From: Isoetes taiwanensis
Taxonomy: Eukaryota > Streptophyta > Lycopodiopsida > Isoetales > Isoetaceae
DNA length: 64,000 nucleotides
NCBI GenBank assembly: GCA_021234155.1
Contig: JAJEKV010000059.1
Coordinates: 3,718,571-3,782,570 of the forward strand
Direction: 5' to 3'
Within the stretch, counting starts at the first letter, position 1. Each line of letters begins with the position of its first letter. The notes under the pieces were generated by a model, which saw only the letters and a program-made list of their open reading frames with translations, was not told the origin of the DNA and made no database searches. The position numbers and the translations under genes were made by a program. Shown piece after piece: positions 24,006 through 35,440 of this stretch.

Positions 24006-27000
24006 GATACATCTTCACCAAGACTACTAACAGATTATAGTAAAAAACATTTTTACTAAACCAAATACCATTAAGTTCAAGGCAAAGATTACCCAACACA
24101 TATCCATCTGGCGTTACCGCTATCAAAAGCCTTATAAAAGGAAATAATGTGCCACAACCGGAAGGCACATTACCTCAAACAGTATATTATAGTTATGAAA
24201 GTAGAACAATAAAGTAGCAAAGCATTATTTTTAGAAGATCTATGCATTAATCAGATTATAACAATGTATGATCAAAGTAGAGATATAAAATGTAGACGTA
24301 AAAAATATTGCGTAGATTATTCCAATGTATGATCCAAATAAAAACATAAAGTATTGCGTAAAATTATTCCCATCTATGTGTCAAGTAAAAAAAATAAAGG
24401 TACAAAGTAAGTGTAGCTTTTGTTACTGTATATGATCAAAATAAAGACATAAAAGTATTACTTGTAAATTATTCCCATCTATGTGTCAAGTTAAAAAAAT
24501 AGAGGTACAAAGTAAGTGTAGCTTTGAGTTCACGCTTCAATGAATTCCATCTCCACGTTAAGCGCCAACTCTAACAAACAAATAGAGACAATTGGAGGAG
24601 AAAACCGTACACTGCTGACCAATCAATACACAATTAGCATGATAATGGTAAATGTGTAAGGATAAAAGGTACATTGGGTCTCACTCATCATGTTGATCAC
24701 CAATTGTATCCTTTTGCCCCGAGTAGACATTAACTAGAAAGAAAACTGGAATAACAAATATTTTTAGCATTATAAACATCTCAATTAATCTCTAGTTTTG
24801 TATCATAAAGTATAAGATTATAAGCATTTAAAAGTATCATACAGTTTTTGTATCATAAAGTATAAGATTATAAGCATTTGGAATAATGGCGTGCTCAACA
24901 TTTTTAAACTTCTCAAATTGAACTCAAGGTTGTACCATCAAGAGAACCAATTTCTTGGCCCTAAATCTAGCGCAGGTTACCATGATTTTCAATTCTATTG
25001 GCATAAGGCTCAAGATATCGTAATCAATTTAGAGCATAAAATCCATCAATAGAATGACCATTTTAGCTTGTAGAAAAGTAGATGTGCTTTTATCAGGAGT
25101 AGAACAAATAATCCTTTTCAAATCCTAGAGAACTAGGTAAGTGGTGATCTCATTTGTGCATGTAGGATTTTCTTTAAGCATTAGCCCAATGTCACACACT
25201 ATTTGTAGCATATATTCCAAGATATGGAACAACCAAACAGATTTTGTATGAGCAGAATCACCTTTCAATACACGGATCAACTTCTGCCTAATAAGTATAC
25301 TATTTCTCCATGAAGAAGGTGTATTTTAATTCTATCTCTTATGCCTTTAAAAAAATCAAATATGCTATCAAGCACAAAATAATACCTCTATAAGAAAGGA
25401 CATATATGTAGCACACTCAAGCGAGCATAGAACTAATTGGATTAACCGGATATTTTAGCGGACACGAATAGAAGCCTTGGTACCATAATAACTTGTCTTG
25501 CATCCTCGATTGGAAACCTCAAACATTGGGATGCATTTTCGATCTTTGCCTACTCATCAATCTTGAGAACCAAAGCATTTGCTTTTGTGCTTTTAGAAAG
25601 ATATTGAGTCAATTTCTTGTTAGAAGCCCAGGGCTTAGAGGGCACGTTATATGCCACATTCATCAAATCTAATTTTAACTAACTAAGAAAATATCACTAA
25701 GATCACATCACTGTTTTAAGGCATCAATCAGATACATACCTAGTCGTTGTTCTTCCGGCATGGGAACCAACATGTCTTACTGTCGACCAATTTACGTGTA
25801 TGCTCCACATATTGGTCCATAGCTCTTCTAGATAATATCGACATCAAATAAGCTCGAGCAAAGCTTTTTGAGACCTAGTCATTTGGAGCCACAAAGCTTG
25901 CAAATAAAATTTTTGATGGAATGCTCTTCCCTCATATGTATCGGATCATTATACCCGGCCGGAGGCTATATTAGGGATCTACAGCCATCAACGAATCATT
26001 TATATGGAAGCACCATTGCAAAAAAACATGATATAATCATAGGCATCATCGGGATGAATCTTGTGCATAAACTGTTTATATACAACAAATCCGGAACTAT
26101 TTATGTATGTTTGGATCACCGAAATTAGCTTCTGACGGATATCTTTTCCGCCAAGGTTTTAATACGCTTTTTGAAGCCATGAAACTTATCTTTGTGCAAA
26201 GAACAAATGGAATCGGCATCGATCCGCGAGTTCGATCCCGGTACTAAAAGAAGCAAGTCATATAGGCTGACCATTAGAAACCAAGCCTCCATTGGCGGAC
26301 CGGCAACAATTAACGAGTCACAAAAATTACAATACATTATTTTTAGTCTAAAATACTTTTTATTTGCTTACCACTATTAAGGTTTTAAACGCAAGTAAGA
26401 TGCCATCGGCTCCTTTATTGTTGCTATGTCTTTGTATCACAAGCTTTTTGCCATATACGCTAACGGCCCCACAAACGATGTTAAGTGCAAAGTGCCAATT
26501 TTGAAAGGGCTTCTTTGCTTATCTCAAAGTAGTCCCGAATACTTTAAAAAGAGCTTTTGCCTTTTCATAAAAGTTAAACCATGTAACAACAATATAATTC
26601 TCCTTTGCTTTCACGTGTATCCATATACAACCATAGTATCTTTGTCCTTTTCGTATGCCTAAGCTTTGTATATAGGAAAATCCTACTAAACCATATCTTG
26701 GTCTTTTTCTTATGCATAATCTTTTTTATAGTAAAATCCTATTAAACCATGTGTTATAAAATATTACATGCAAGCATGCCCACATTACGTTTTTGGGACA
26801 TGTCGAGATCTGTTCTCTTTCAATGATTTGCAAAATCAAAAAAGAGAATATTCTCTTCTTCATTATGAGGAAATTTGGCCCCCCTACAGGTAACCATAAA
26901 TCCCCACCATAAATTATCCATTAATAAACCATGATGCCCCATGAATGTTTCCATGGCAATAGTCTTAGAAAAAATGAGCATTATGATGGTTCCAAGGTAC

Positions 27001-27100
27001 CAAGCTTCTTTGTTTTCCAAAGTCCCAAGCTATATTCCATCCCGGCTTGCCTTTATACCATTCTATCATCTCAAAGAAGAGAAGACCGGAAGAGAATATC
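24006..27100. repeat. Block C1 of the TTC-delimited array
   Basis: Opens with GATACATCTTCACCAAGACTACTAA and ACCCAACACATATCCATC, then follows its own text, which C2 repeats (27,713-30,779) with high identity. Its first few hundred bases are also related to B (for example CAAAGCATTATTT-AGAAGATCTAT and CCACGTTA near 24,555), so B and C share an ancestor. A local triplication of the CATCTATGTGTCAAG-AAAAA-TAGAGGTACAAAGTAA segment lies at 24,360-24,530. Minus-strand coding relics lie at 25.8-26.34 kb. Confidence 0.88.
25740..26337 (-). pseudogene. Decayed coding relic in block C1, product unknown
   Basis: On the minus strand 26,337-26,125 is open for 70 codons with balanced composition (FCDSLIVAGPPMEAWFLMVS, then SLHKDKFHGFKKRIKTLAEK). 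After its stop, related-looking text continues with interruptions (IHPDDAYDYIMFFAMVLP, then HMREEHSIKNFICKLCGSK). The equivalent C2 interval (about 29.4-29.97 kb) is broken differently. The CKLC motif hints at a metal-binding knuckle, but I recognise no family. Confidence 0.35.
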
Positions 27101-27712
27101 CTCTTCTTCTTCTTCTTCTTCTTCTTCTTCTCCCACAATCCCTCCCTCGGGGATGTAGGATACCTCTTTTTATAAGGAGAGTAGGACCCCCATAAAAGAG
27201 GGGTCCTACTTCCTTACCCGAAATAAAATAGATTCATAGAATCTTTTAAATCATTAACAAGTTATTTTATCATCCGTATTTAAGTAGTATAAGGTCTGGT
27301 TGCCCAAATACCATATCCATGCAGAGATAAGTCGAGAACTAGCATGTGGACTAGTTCAAGACCGACAAATTATCGGGATTTTTTGAAGGTGAGGCACCGG
27401 GGCATAGTGGGCCCTTAGGGTGCCATAGATAGCGGATTCTGATATTAACCATAACACTTGCTTCGAGAACCTAAAGTCTTATAAAAGAGCATTAATAAAC
27501 AAAGCCCCGACTGGTTTGTATAAGAGATTCGCGTTTGCCGGATCACTCCATTAGGGTAACAAAAAAGATTCATATGCTAGATAACTCCATAAAGATATCG
27601 GAAGAGATAACCGTAAACATATCAAAAGTAGAGCTATCTAAAACTTACATAGGTAGCGCCAACCAATTGTGCATGCGGATATCTCCAAACAAATGGAAAT
27701 CCGATTTCTTCT
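27101..27712. repeat. C1/C2 junction: (TTC)n, stem-loop and ~0.5 kb spacer
   Basis: The TTC run at 27,101-27,131 is followed by TCCCACAATCCCTCCCTCGG, a perfect 10-bp stem-loop at 27,181-27,209 (GTAGGACCCC / GGGGTCCTAC) and a spacer that closely parallels the one at 20.8-21.26 kb, ending at GATATCTCCAAACAAATGG and TTCTTGATAC. No gene in it. Confidence 0.8.
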
Positions 27713-30700
27713 TGATACATCTTCACCAAGACTACTAAGCAGTTATAGTAAAAACATTTTACTGGTAAGTATTCTGTTCAAGGCAAAAAGATTACCCAAC
27801 ACATATCCATCTGGCGTTACCCGGGCCACAAATGGAAGGCACATTACCTCAAACACATTTATATTAGTTATGAAAGTAGAACAATAAAGTAGCAAAGCAT
27901 TATTTTAGAAGATCTATGCATTAATCGTAGATTATAACAATGTATGATCAAAGTAGAGATATAAAATGTAGGCGTAAAAATATTCATGTAGATTATTCCA
28001 ATGTATGATCCAAATAAAAACATAAAGTATTATCATAAATTATTCCCATCTATGTGTCAAAAGTAAAAAAATAAAAGGTACAAAGTAAATTGTAGCTTTT
28101 GTTAATTTATGATCAAAATAAAGACATAAAGTATTACTTGTAAATTATTCCCATCTATGTGTCAAGTTAAAAAATAGAGGTACAAAGTAAGTGTAGCTTT
28201 GTTACGCTTCGATAATTCCATCTCCACGTTAGCTAACTCTAATAAACAAATAAGAGACAATTGGAGGAGAAAACCCAGACCACTGACCAATCAATACACA
28301 ATTAGCATGATAATGGTAAATGTGCAAGGGCCAAAAGAAACATTGGGTCTCTCGACTCATCACGATCACCAATTGTATCCTTTCATACTGAGGTAGACAT
28401 TAACTAGAAAGAAAACTGGAATAACAAATATTTTTAGCATTATAAACATCTCAATTAATCTCTAGTTTTGTATCATAAAGTATAAGATTATAAGCATTTA
28501 AAGTATCATACAGTTTTGTATCATAAAGTATAAGATTATAAGCATTTGGAATAATGGCGTGCTCAACATTTTTAAACTTCTCAAATTGAACTCAAAGGTT
28601 GTACCATGAGAAGAGAACCAATTTCTTGGCCCCAAATCTAGCTGGTTACCATGATTTTCAATTCTATTGGCATAAGGCTCAAGATATAAAATCAATTTAG
28701 AGCATAAATCCATCAATAGAATGACCATTTTAGCTTGTAGAAAAGTAGATGTGCTTTTATCGGGGAGTAGAACAAATAATCCTTTCAAATCCTAGAGAAC
28801 TAGGTAAGTGGTGATCATAGCTGTTGTGCATGTAGGATTTTCTTTAAGCATTAGCCCAATGTCACACACTATTTGTAGCATATATTCCGCAAAGCATATG
28901 GAACAACCAAGCGTATTTTGTATGGCAGAATCACCTTTCAATACCGGATCAACCACGCCTAATAAGTATACTATTTCTCCATAGAAGAAGGTGTATTTTA
29001 ATTCTATCTCTTATGCCTTTAAAAATCAAATATGCTATCAAGCACAAAATAATACCTCTATAAGAAAGGACATATATGTAGCACACTCAATCTGAGCATA
29101 GAACTAATTGGATTAACGGATATTTTAGCCCGGACACGGATAGAAGCCTTGGTACCATAAATCTTTGCATCCTCGGTGGAAACCTCCAAACATTCGGGAT
29201 GCATTTTTCGATCTTTGCCTACTCATCAATCTTTGAGAACCAAAGCATTTGCTTTTTGTCTTTGCTTTAGAAAGATATTGAGTCAATTTCTTGTTAGGCT
29301 GGGGCTTAGAGGCCTCGTTATATGCCACATTCATCAAATCTAATTTTAACAACTAAGAAAATATCACTAAGATCACATCCTTTTTTTTAAGGCATCAATC
29401 GCCCATACTGGTCGTTGTTCTTTCGGCATGGGAACCAACATGTCTTGCAATCGGCAATTTCTATGCTCCACATATTAGGTCATAGCTCTTCTAGATAATC
29501 GACATCAAATAAGATGAGCAAAGCTTTTGAGACCTAGTCATTTGGAGCACAAAGCTTGCAAATAAAATTTTTGATGGAATGCTCTTCCCTCATATGTATC
29601 CGGAATGGTATACCCGGCCCGGAGAGGCTATATTAGGGATCCTTGACCATCAAGCGAATCATTTATATGGAAGCACCATTGCAAAAAACATGATATAAAT
29701 AGGCATCATCGGGATGAATCAGCGTGCATAAATCTGTTTATATACAACAAATCCGGAACTATTTATGTATGTTTGGATCGCGATTAGCTTCTGGCGGATA
29801 TCTTTGCCGCCAAGGTTTTAATCTTTTTTTGAAGCCATGAAACTTATCTTTGTGCAAAAACAAAATGGAATCGGCATCGATCCGCAAGATTCGATCCCGA
29901 TTACTAAAAACCAAGTCATATAGAAGCCATTAAAATCAAGCCTCACGTGGAAAGGCCAGGCAACAATTAATGAGTCACAAAAATTACAATACATTATTTT
30001 AGTCTAAAAATACTTTTATTCGCTTACCACTATTAAGGTTCTAAACACCAAGTCCAAGATATAAAAGATGCCATCGGGCTCCTTTATTGTTGCTATGTCT
30101 TTGTATCACAAGCTTTTGCCATATACGCTAACGCCCCACAAACGATGTCAAGTGCAAAGTGCCAATTTTGAAAGGGCTTCTTTGCTTATCTCAAAGTAGT
30201 CCCGAATACTTTAAAAGAGCTTTTTGCCTTTTCATAAAAGTTAAACCATGTACCAACTACATGTCTCTCCTTTGCTTTCACGTGTATCCATACACAACCA
30301 TAAACATTTCAAAGCACTTAATATCTTTGTCCTTTTCGTATGCCTAAGCTTTGTATATAGGAAAATCCTACTAAACCATATCTTGGTCTTTTTTCTTATG
30401 CATAATCTTTTTATAGTAAAATCCTATTAAACCATGTGTTATGAAATATTACATGCAAGCATGCCCACATTACGTTTTGGGGCATGTCAAGATCTGTTCT
30501 CTTTCCAATGATTTGCAAAATCAAAAGAGAATATTCTCTTCTTCATTATGAGGAAATTTGGCCCCCTAAGGTAACCATAAATCCCCCCTACCATAAATTA
30601 TCCATTAATAAACCATGATGCCCCCATGAATGTTTCCATGGCAATAGTCTTAGAAAAACAGCATTATGATGGTTCCAAGGTACCAAGCTTCTTTGTTTTC

Positions 30701-30779
30701 CAAAGTCCCAAGCTATATTCCATCAGCTTGCTTTTATACCATTCTATCATCTCAAAGAAGAGAAGACCAGAAGAGAATA
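27713..30779. repeat. Block C2 of the TTC-delimited array
   Basis: Collinear copy of C1 from GATACATCTTCACCAAGACTAC to GAAGAGAAGACCAGAAGAGAATATCC. Compared with C1 it has dispersed small indels and an extra segment near 30,300. Reading frames are not conserved with C1. It abuts the TTC tract and stem-loop that follow the RT stop codon. Confidence 0.88.
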
Positions 30780-30811
30780 TCCTCTTCTTCTTCTTCTTCT
30801 TCTTCTTCTTC
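30780..30811. repeat. (TTC)n tract / (GAA)n on the RT strand
   Basis: About ten TTC units on the plus strand, equal to (GAA)n on the strand encoding the reverse transcriptase. It lies about 110 bp beyond the RT stop codon, after the stem-loop, where a simple-repeat tail of a retroelement would be expected. Confidence 0.85.
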
Positions 30812-30831
30812 CCACAGCCCTCCCTCGGGTA

Positions 30832-30901
30832 GTAGGACCATTCTTTTCATAAGGTACAACATAGGATGTAGGACCCAACTTATGAAAAGAAGGGTCCTAC
30901 T
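30832..30901 (-). other. Long stem-loop immediately 3' of the RT stop codon
   Basis: The left arm GTAGGACCATTCTTTTCATA pairs with the right arm, whose reverse complement reads GTAGGACCCTTCTTTTCATA; about 24 bp pair with one or two mismatches around a loop of about 20 nt. A shorter internal GTAGGACCC/GGGTCCTAC alternative exists (30,868-30,900). On the minus strand it begins about 18 bp after the RT stop. The same GTAGGACCC stem-loop occurs at 20,763 and 27,181 without adjacent RT sequence. It may be a 3'-end recognition structure or an RNA-processing signal. Confidence 0.8.
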
Positions 30902-30918
30902 ATCCTAACCTATAACAA

Positions 30919-32187
30919 TCAGCATAAATTTTGGATTAGCAGGCGGATATCATATGATAATCCAGGAAATATTTCCTTGTTCATCATTCTCATGATACTT
31001 TCCATTAGATCTCTTTTATGAAAACCATTTTTTTCAAATTCCATAATCAGCCCATTTATGTCTCTGGCCGCGTTAATAGGATTAGAATGGGCATACAGAT
31101 ATGGTAGAATCTGTGAGATAATAACCCTGCTTGCATTAAGATAAGGCCTGCAGCTGCTGGCATGTATGAATCTCATAATCTTAAATGGGAGTTTTGTTCT
31201 CTTATCATATCTAGTAGTCACGAACAGCCCACTAACCCTGTCAATTACTTCAAATGTAACATTTAAGAAATTACCTTTAAACCCATATGTATCATTGACA
31301 TTCCCATTTTCCGTCGTCTTATAGATAGTTTCATCTTTGATCTGCAGTACTTGCAGATTGTATATATTCCAACAGTCATTGTTACTCTTGTCTTTCTGGA
31401 AAAAAACATCTAAACAGCCTCCATTGGGGATGAACAAATCATCCATAAATCTCCTCGCATCTTTGAACCTAACAATGTCATTATATCTGCCATGCAAAGC
31501 AAGCTTCTCTATAAACATAAATTCATGAAAAGACAGAAATATATTACACCATTCTGGCGAACATGCAAATCCCATCGGGATTCCAGACTTTTGTCTCCAT
31601 ATGTCAGCTCCTTGTACAAGGAAACAATTCCTCAAGAGCCATTCATTTAATCTGTAGAACTCATGTTGATCCATGCATCTCCATGAATCTCCTGCTTGCC
31701 TCTTACTATCCCATATATAAGTTATATCATCATCAAGAATTCTGAACCATAAATTACATGTATCTCCATTTCCCCTCATATATGACACAGCCATATCAAT
31801 GACCTTTTTTATAATAGCACATATGCCATCATTCCCATCAATGGGGATATTTTCATAGCATTTTGAGATATCAGCAGTGAACACATTATGTATTTTCAAG
31901 GGCAGATTTAGCATAACCTCGTAGGTAGAGCCCACAATCCAGTAAGGATTAACTTTCCCTGGCAATAACACACAAACTTTGCTCAATTTTTCCATGTATG
32001 CCATTGGCAACACTTCCATAATTCCTCTAAGTCCTCTAGTTATAATCTTGGATGGTAACGTGAAGATTGTTCTGTTAGCATTTGTGATCCATCTATATTC
32101 GCCTTTATGGGCTTTAAATGTGGCAAGCAGGTATGGAACTCTCTGTAACGGATATAAGGGTTTGCCAATCCAATCTTATGGGAAAGC
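30919..32187 (-). CDS. Reverse transcriptase core exon, Penelope-like/RVT type
   Basis: The minus strand is open for about 422 codons from an acceptor-like AACACAG at 32,188 to the stop at 30,919; the first internal ATG is at 32,019. RT motifs appear in order: FKAHKGEYRWITNA (fingers), TADISKCYENIP with the first catalytic Asp (residue 50 counted from the ATG), QKSGIPMGFACSPEWCNIF (about 143-161), FMDD with the paired Asp (193-194), FLNVTFEV (about 250-257), and a thumb-like LPFKIMRFIHASS segment. All three catalytic Asp are present and no internal stop is seen. The (K/A)HK...RWI and GIPMG..CSP..CN patterns fit Penelope-like elements and the related RVT cellular genes, not LINE, gypsy or copia RTs. 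No GIY-YIG endonuclease follows: the protein ends about 70 residues after the thumb, arguing for an endonuclease-deficient type. It is probably the last exon of a gene beginning upstream. Confidence 0.82.
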
Positions 32188-33926
32188 CTGTGTTATAGCT
32201 TCGGATGCACGCCAAGGTAGGGAATAGAAAACCAGAAGCGGCTGTTGTTGGCCGTGAAGATGCATTACGGTGTTATTTACTTAGAGGGGGATACCAGGGT
32301 CTGGTATTCCCTTATATTTATATTAAAGTATTAACTTAAGGTTTTGGCCACTTGAATATTGCTTCCTAGTTCTAAGTTATAGAGGCCTTTGCTTGAAATC
32401 ATGTTATATGGAACCATAGAAACCGAGATAGTGCCAGGGTTGTGGTATTGTGTTAAGGGAATCTTTTATGAACTCGGTCTAAGAATAGATTTGTTTATGC
32501 TTGAACTTGTGAGGTAAGTTGAATTATATTACCTAATAATATTGAACGCCACTTCTCCTAGGGAAAGAAGGGCCTGAGGGAATTTATGGAAGCTCCTGGG
32601 CATAGTGCAGCCATGGAACCTTATAAGCTTAGTAGAAAGCATGTGTCTAGCAAAGTAAACAAGTTGAGCTAACGAATGGAATAAACCATAATAAGATATG
32701 TTGATATATTCTAAACTATTGAACGTGGCTTAGGGTTATAGTTAGGTGGTTGCCCTAACTATAATGGCATGCCTTGGGTTAGTATAATGGCTCGTTGTGT
32801 ATGTATCTCCATGCCATTGTTGATAACCTATCTATCTGTCTTGACCTGTATGCTGGCCATTGTGGCATGTGTTTATTTGTGCGCCTAGATAGCTGGTATA
32901 TGCATTGAGCATGAAGACTCTTATGAACCTTTTTAAGATATTACCTGAAAGTTATGGCTGCTTATATGTTTAGGGAGTTCCTGTTCTTGCTTGAGATGTG
33001 CAATGACGTGTTGTCACTTGGATATGAAATATCTTGGTATGAACCTTATTGTGTTGCATTGCTCTATGGTTGTTCTTGGAGGTAAGATGCATGAGGATTC
33101 TATCTGGAGGAACAAAGTAAAGCTCGGCTTAAAGCAAAGACCAGCCACGCTTTTCACAAATCGAGAGGTCTTTGGGTTCCGTGGCTTGGCCCAATCATGA
33201 TTTTGCTATTCGCAACAAGACTAAGTTCTACCACGGACAAATTTGGAAAAGGCAGAGTTCAAAGCAAGAATCGGGTGTAGCAGCCCATGCCGGAGAGGAT
33301 CACATAATCGTGAATCAGATTATACCATGAGGGTCGGGTGTTTCAAAGGCATCGAATTGGGTTCGGCCTCGCAAGTAATTCTGAGGATGAACACAATAGC
33401 CCTTTTAATATCGCAATTAAATTCTTCTTCGAAATCCATGAGATGCACACAAGCAATCCCCAAATATGCATCAAATCCCCACCTTAGTTTTTAAGATATG
33501 CCTCTGCTCCAAAATCGGTCTGCGCCTCCTTTGCATCCAAATTACGGTTCTCTTGTTTTCTCCACTTCCTTCTCCAATTCGGCCAGCCCCTCTGTCCTCT
33601 TATATACCTTTATGACCAGCACATGGCAAGCTATCTTGCTGCCGGAAGATCCCTGCCGGTGTAAATCCGGCATGCTACAAGTCAAATCACGCAAGATCGG
33701 GCTTTATTTGGCCCGATTTGCTTGTCGATACTTCTCAACTCAATTCGATTTTGGTTCCCCTATTTTTATGGTGCTCACCCATTTGGACATCATAAATTAA
33801 GGTTTTTAAATAACCTTAGCTACTATATTTTTATACTTTAATAAATGCTACCACTAGCATGACCCATGGACACATACCAACAAGGCCTTTAGAGGATCTG
33901 CACAACAAGGTAAGCCACTAGGTTCG
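32188..33926 (-). other. Interval between RT-gene exons, possible intron with an inserted LTR-like piece
   Basis: About 1.7 kb without a credible gene separates the two RT-gene exons. Within it, 33,277-33,680 begins TGTAGCA and ends TGCTACA, complementary TG...CA termini like those of a solo LTR, and the words CAAGAATCGGG and CAAGATCGGG lie near its two sides. No clean target duplication is visible, so this is only suggestive. Short plus-strand frames at 33,243-33,494 and 33,498-33,800 show no family resemblance. Confidence 0.4.
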
Positions 33927-34790
33927 TTACACTCTCTCTTTATATGGGCAATCCAACCCAAATTTTGTTAGGAGCTCATCTGCAAGCCTATTCATCAGCA
34001 CATCTTTGCTAATTTTATATTTCTCAAAGTCAGGACTATGCAGTCTGATCCTAGCCATCTCCCTAATGTGCCATGGGCATATGAATGCTGGCACATTCGA
34101 AGCTTTATCTACTCCAGCAACATAAAGATTTTTAATAAGCCAGTCCATACCATTAATAACTTTTGTATCATATATAGCACACTTTCTCCTTTTCTGTGAT
34201 TTAATCAGCCCTTCCATTTTATCTTTCATAAGTCTTAAAAAGCTACTTTTAATACCAGCTTTCTCATATGGGTGTAGTATCCTACCCCGCCCTTCATGTT
34301 TTTCAAAGAACGTGTCCATTCCATTACTGATTTCTTCCAAAAATTCTTCTATGCATATTGGTTTATCCGGTATAAAGTTCAGTCCCTTCTTAAACATGTT
34401 TCTTAGCTCTCGCGCTTTGATGATGTTCAGATCCATAGTCCTAACATGTCCGATATCTTTGTCAATAAAATTTTCCATGCCAGGTTTATGACACACACAT
34501 CTCGGGACCTCTTCCGCAGCAAAGATTTGAAAAGGCTTATAGACATAATCCACAAGTTGTTTATCATATTTCCATCCAAATCCAGTATCAGCCATTATAT
34601 TCTCGCCAAAGTCTCCAAGTCTCAGCAGAATATATTCCTTAATACATTGCCGAATATTAATTGTATCCATTATTTTGGATAGGAAAGTAAAATGTATTCT
34701 GACCTTTTCCCTATTATTTCCTTTTCCATTGCATAATATCCTCCTCCCATTGGAAGCCCGTATAATCTTTCTCTCATGTAGAACATCCTC
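33927..34790 (-). CDS. Upstream exon of the RT gene, N-terminal region of a Penelope-like/RVT protein
   Basis: A minus-strand frame of about 288 codons starts after the acceptor-like CTACACAG at 34,791 and ends at TAA (33,927), with a possible GTAACG donor overlapping the stop. It contains CVCHKPG, then GHVRTMDLNIIKARELRNMF and KKGLNFIPDKP, a pattern I associate with the region upstream of the RT core in Penelope-like/RVT proteins (hxxTxDLxII...LRxxxxKGLNxIP). A basic stretch (KSQKRRKC) and the C-terminal DELLTKFGLDCPYKE follow. Same strand and order as the RT core 1.7 kb downstream make one gene likely. It is intact; phase continuity across the gap could not be established by eye. Confidence 0.65.
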   Translation of the reverse strand, partial: EDVLHERKIIRASNGRRILCNGKGNNREKVRIHFTFLSKIMDTINIRQCIKEYILLRLGDFGENIMADTGFGWKYDKQLVDYVYKPFQIFAAEEVPRCVCHKPGMENFIDKDIGHVRTMDLNIIKARELRNMFKKGLNFIPDKPICIEEFLEEISNGMDTFFEKHEGRGRILHPYEKAGIKSSFLRLMKDKMEGLIKSQKRRKCAIYDTKVINGMDWLIKNLYVAGVDKASNVPAFICPWHIREMARIRLHSPDFEKYKISKDVLMNRLADELLTKFGLDCPYKERV

Positions 34791-35440
34791 CTGTGTAGAA
34801 CACAATATTTTTCAGTGTCATATAGTAGTCTGTACGTTTATGTAAGAAATGAGCAACATGAATATTTAAAATACTATGTAAACAATGCTGTGCCACCTTG
34901 GACAAGTCATTATATATCAGTTTGGAATATCCCTATGACTAACAGATATATCACTAAATTACCGTGTTCAAACTCCAAATAACTTATGCCATGTCTTATG
35001 GGCCATAAAGTGCATGCAGTGCATGTAGCCCGCATACTTCAAGACATAAGAAATAATCAATTCTACTCAAAATTATGTCGTGCAATTCTATTTAAAGGTC
35101 CTAAGACCAAGCCGCATATTTTATTATATTAGATATATAAGTACAAAAAGTTGAACATTAGTTCTGGTAACCAACGTATGATGCTGGTACAAAAAATAGC
35201 TGGTACAAAAAACAGCTGGTACAAAAAACAGCCTTCCATATGGCTGAAACTACAAAAATTTCATTGCTATATACGTGTGTTCTCTCGCAATGTGATATGG
35301 TATATTCTGCTATAAAGATATCTTTATGAACTACGCACTAAGGGCAACAGTGGGCCCAAAAGTGCATTCTGCAATGGCAGACAATCATGTATTAGTGCAG
35401 TGGACTAATAACATGAATATATATGATGATCATAACTTAC
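34791..35440 (-). other. Interval between exons, with a short triplication
   Basis: A 650-bp non-coding interval between two large minus-strand exons, starting (on the minus strand) with a good GTAAGTTATG donor at 35,440 and ending in CTACACAG at 34,791. It contains three near-tandem copies of CTGGTACAAAAAACAG (35,184-35,233). Nothing else recognised. The phases left by the two flanking exons do not match directly, so a small exon may be missed or a boundary misplaced. Confidence 0.5.

Noticed and set aside
30919-32187. Classification as telomerase or group II intron RT
   Set aside because: No telomerase-specific T motif or intron maturase features visible; the HK...RWI and GIPMG..CSP patterns fit Penelope-like/RVT better.
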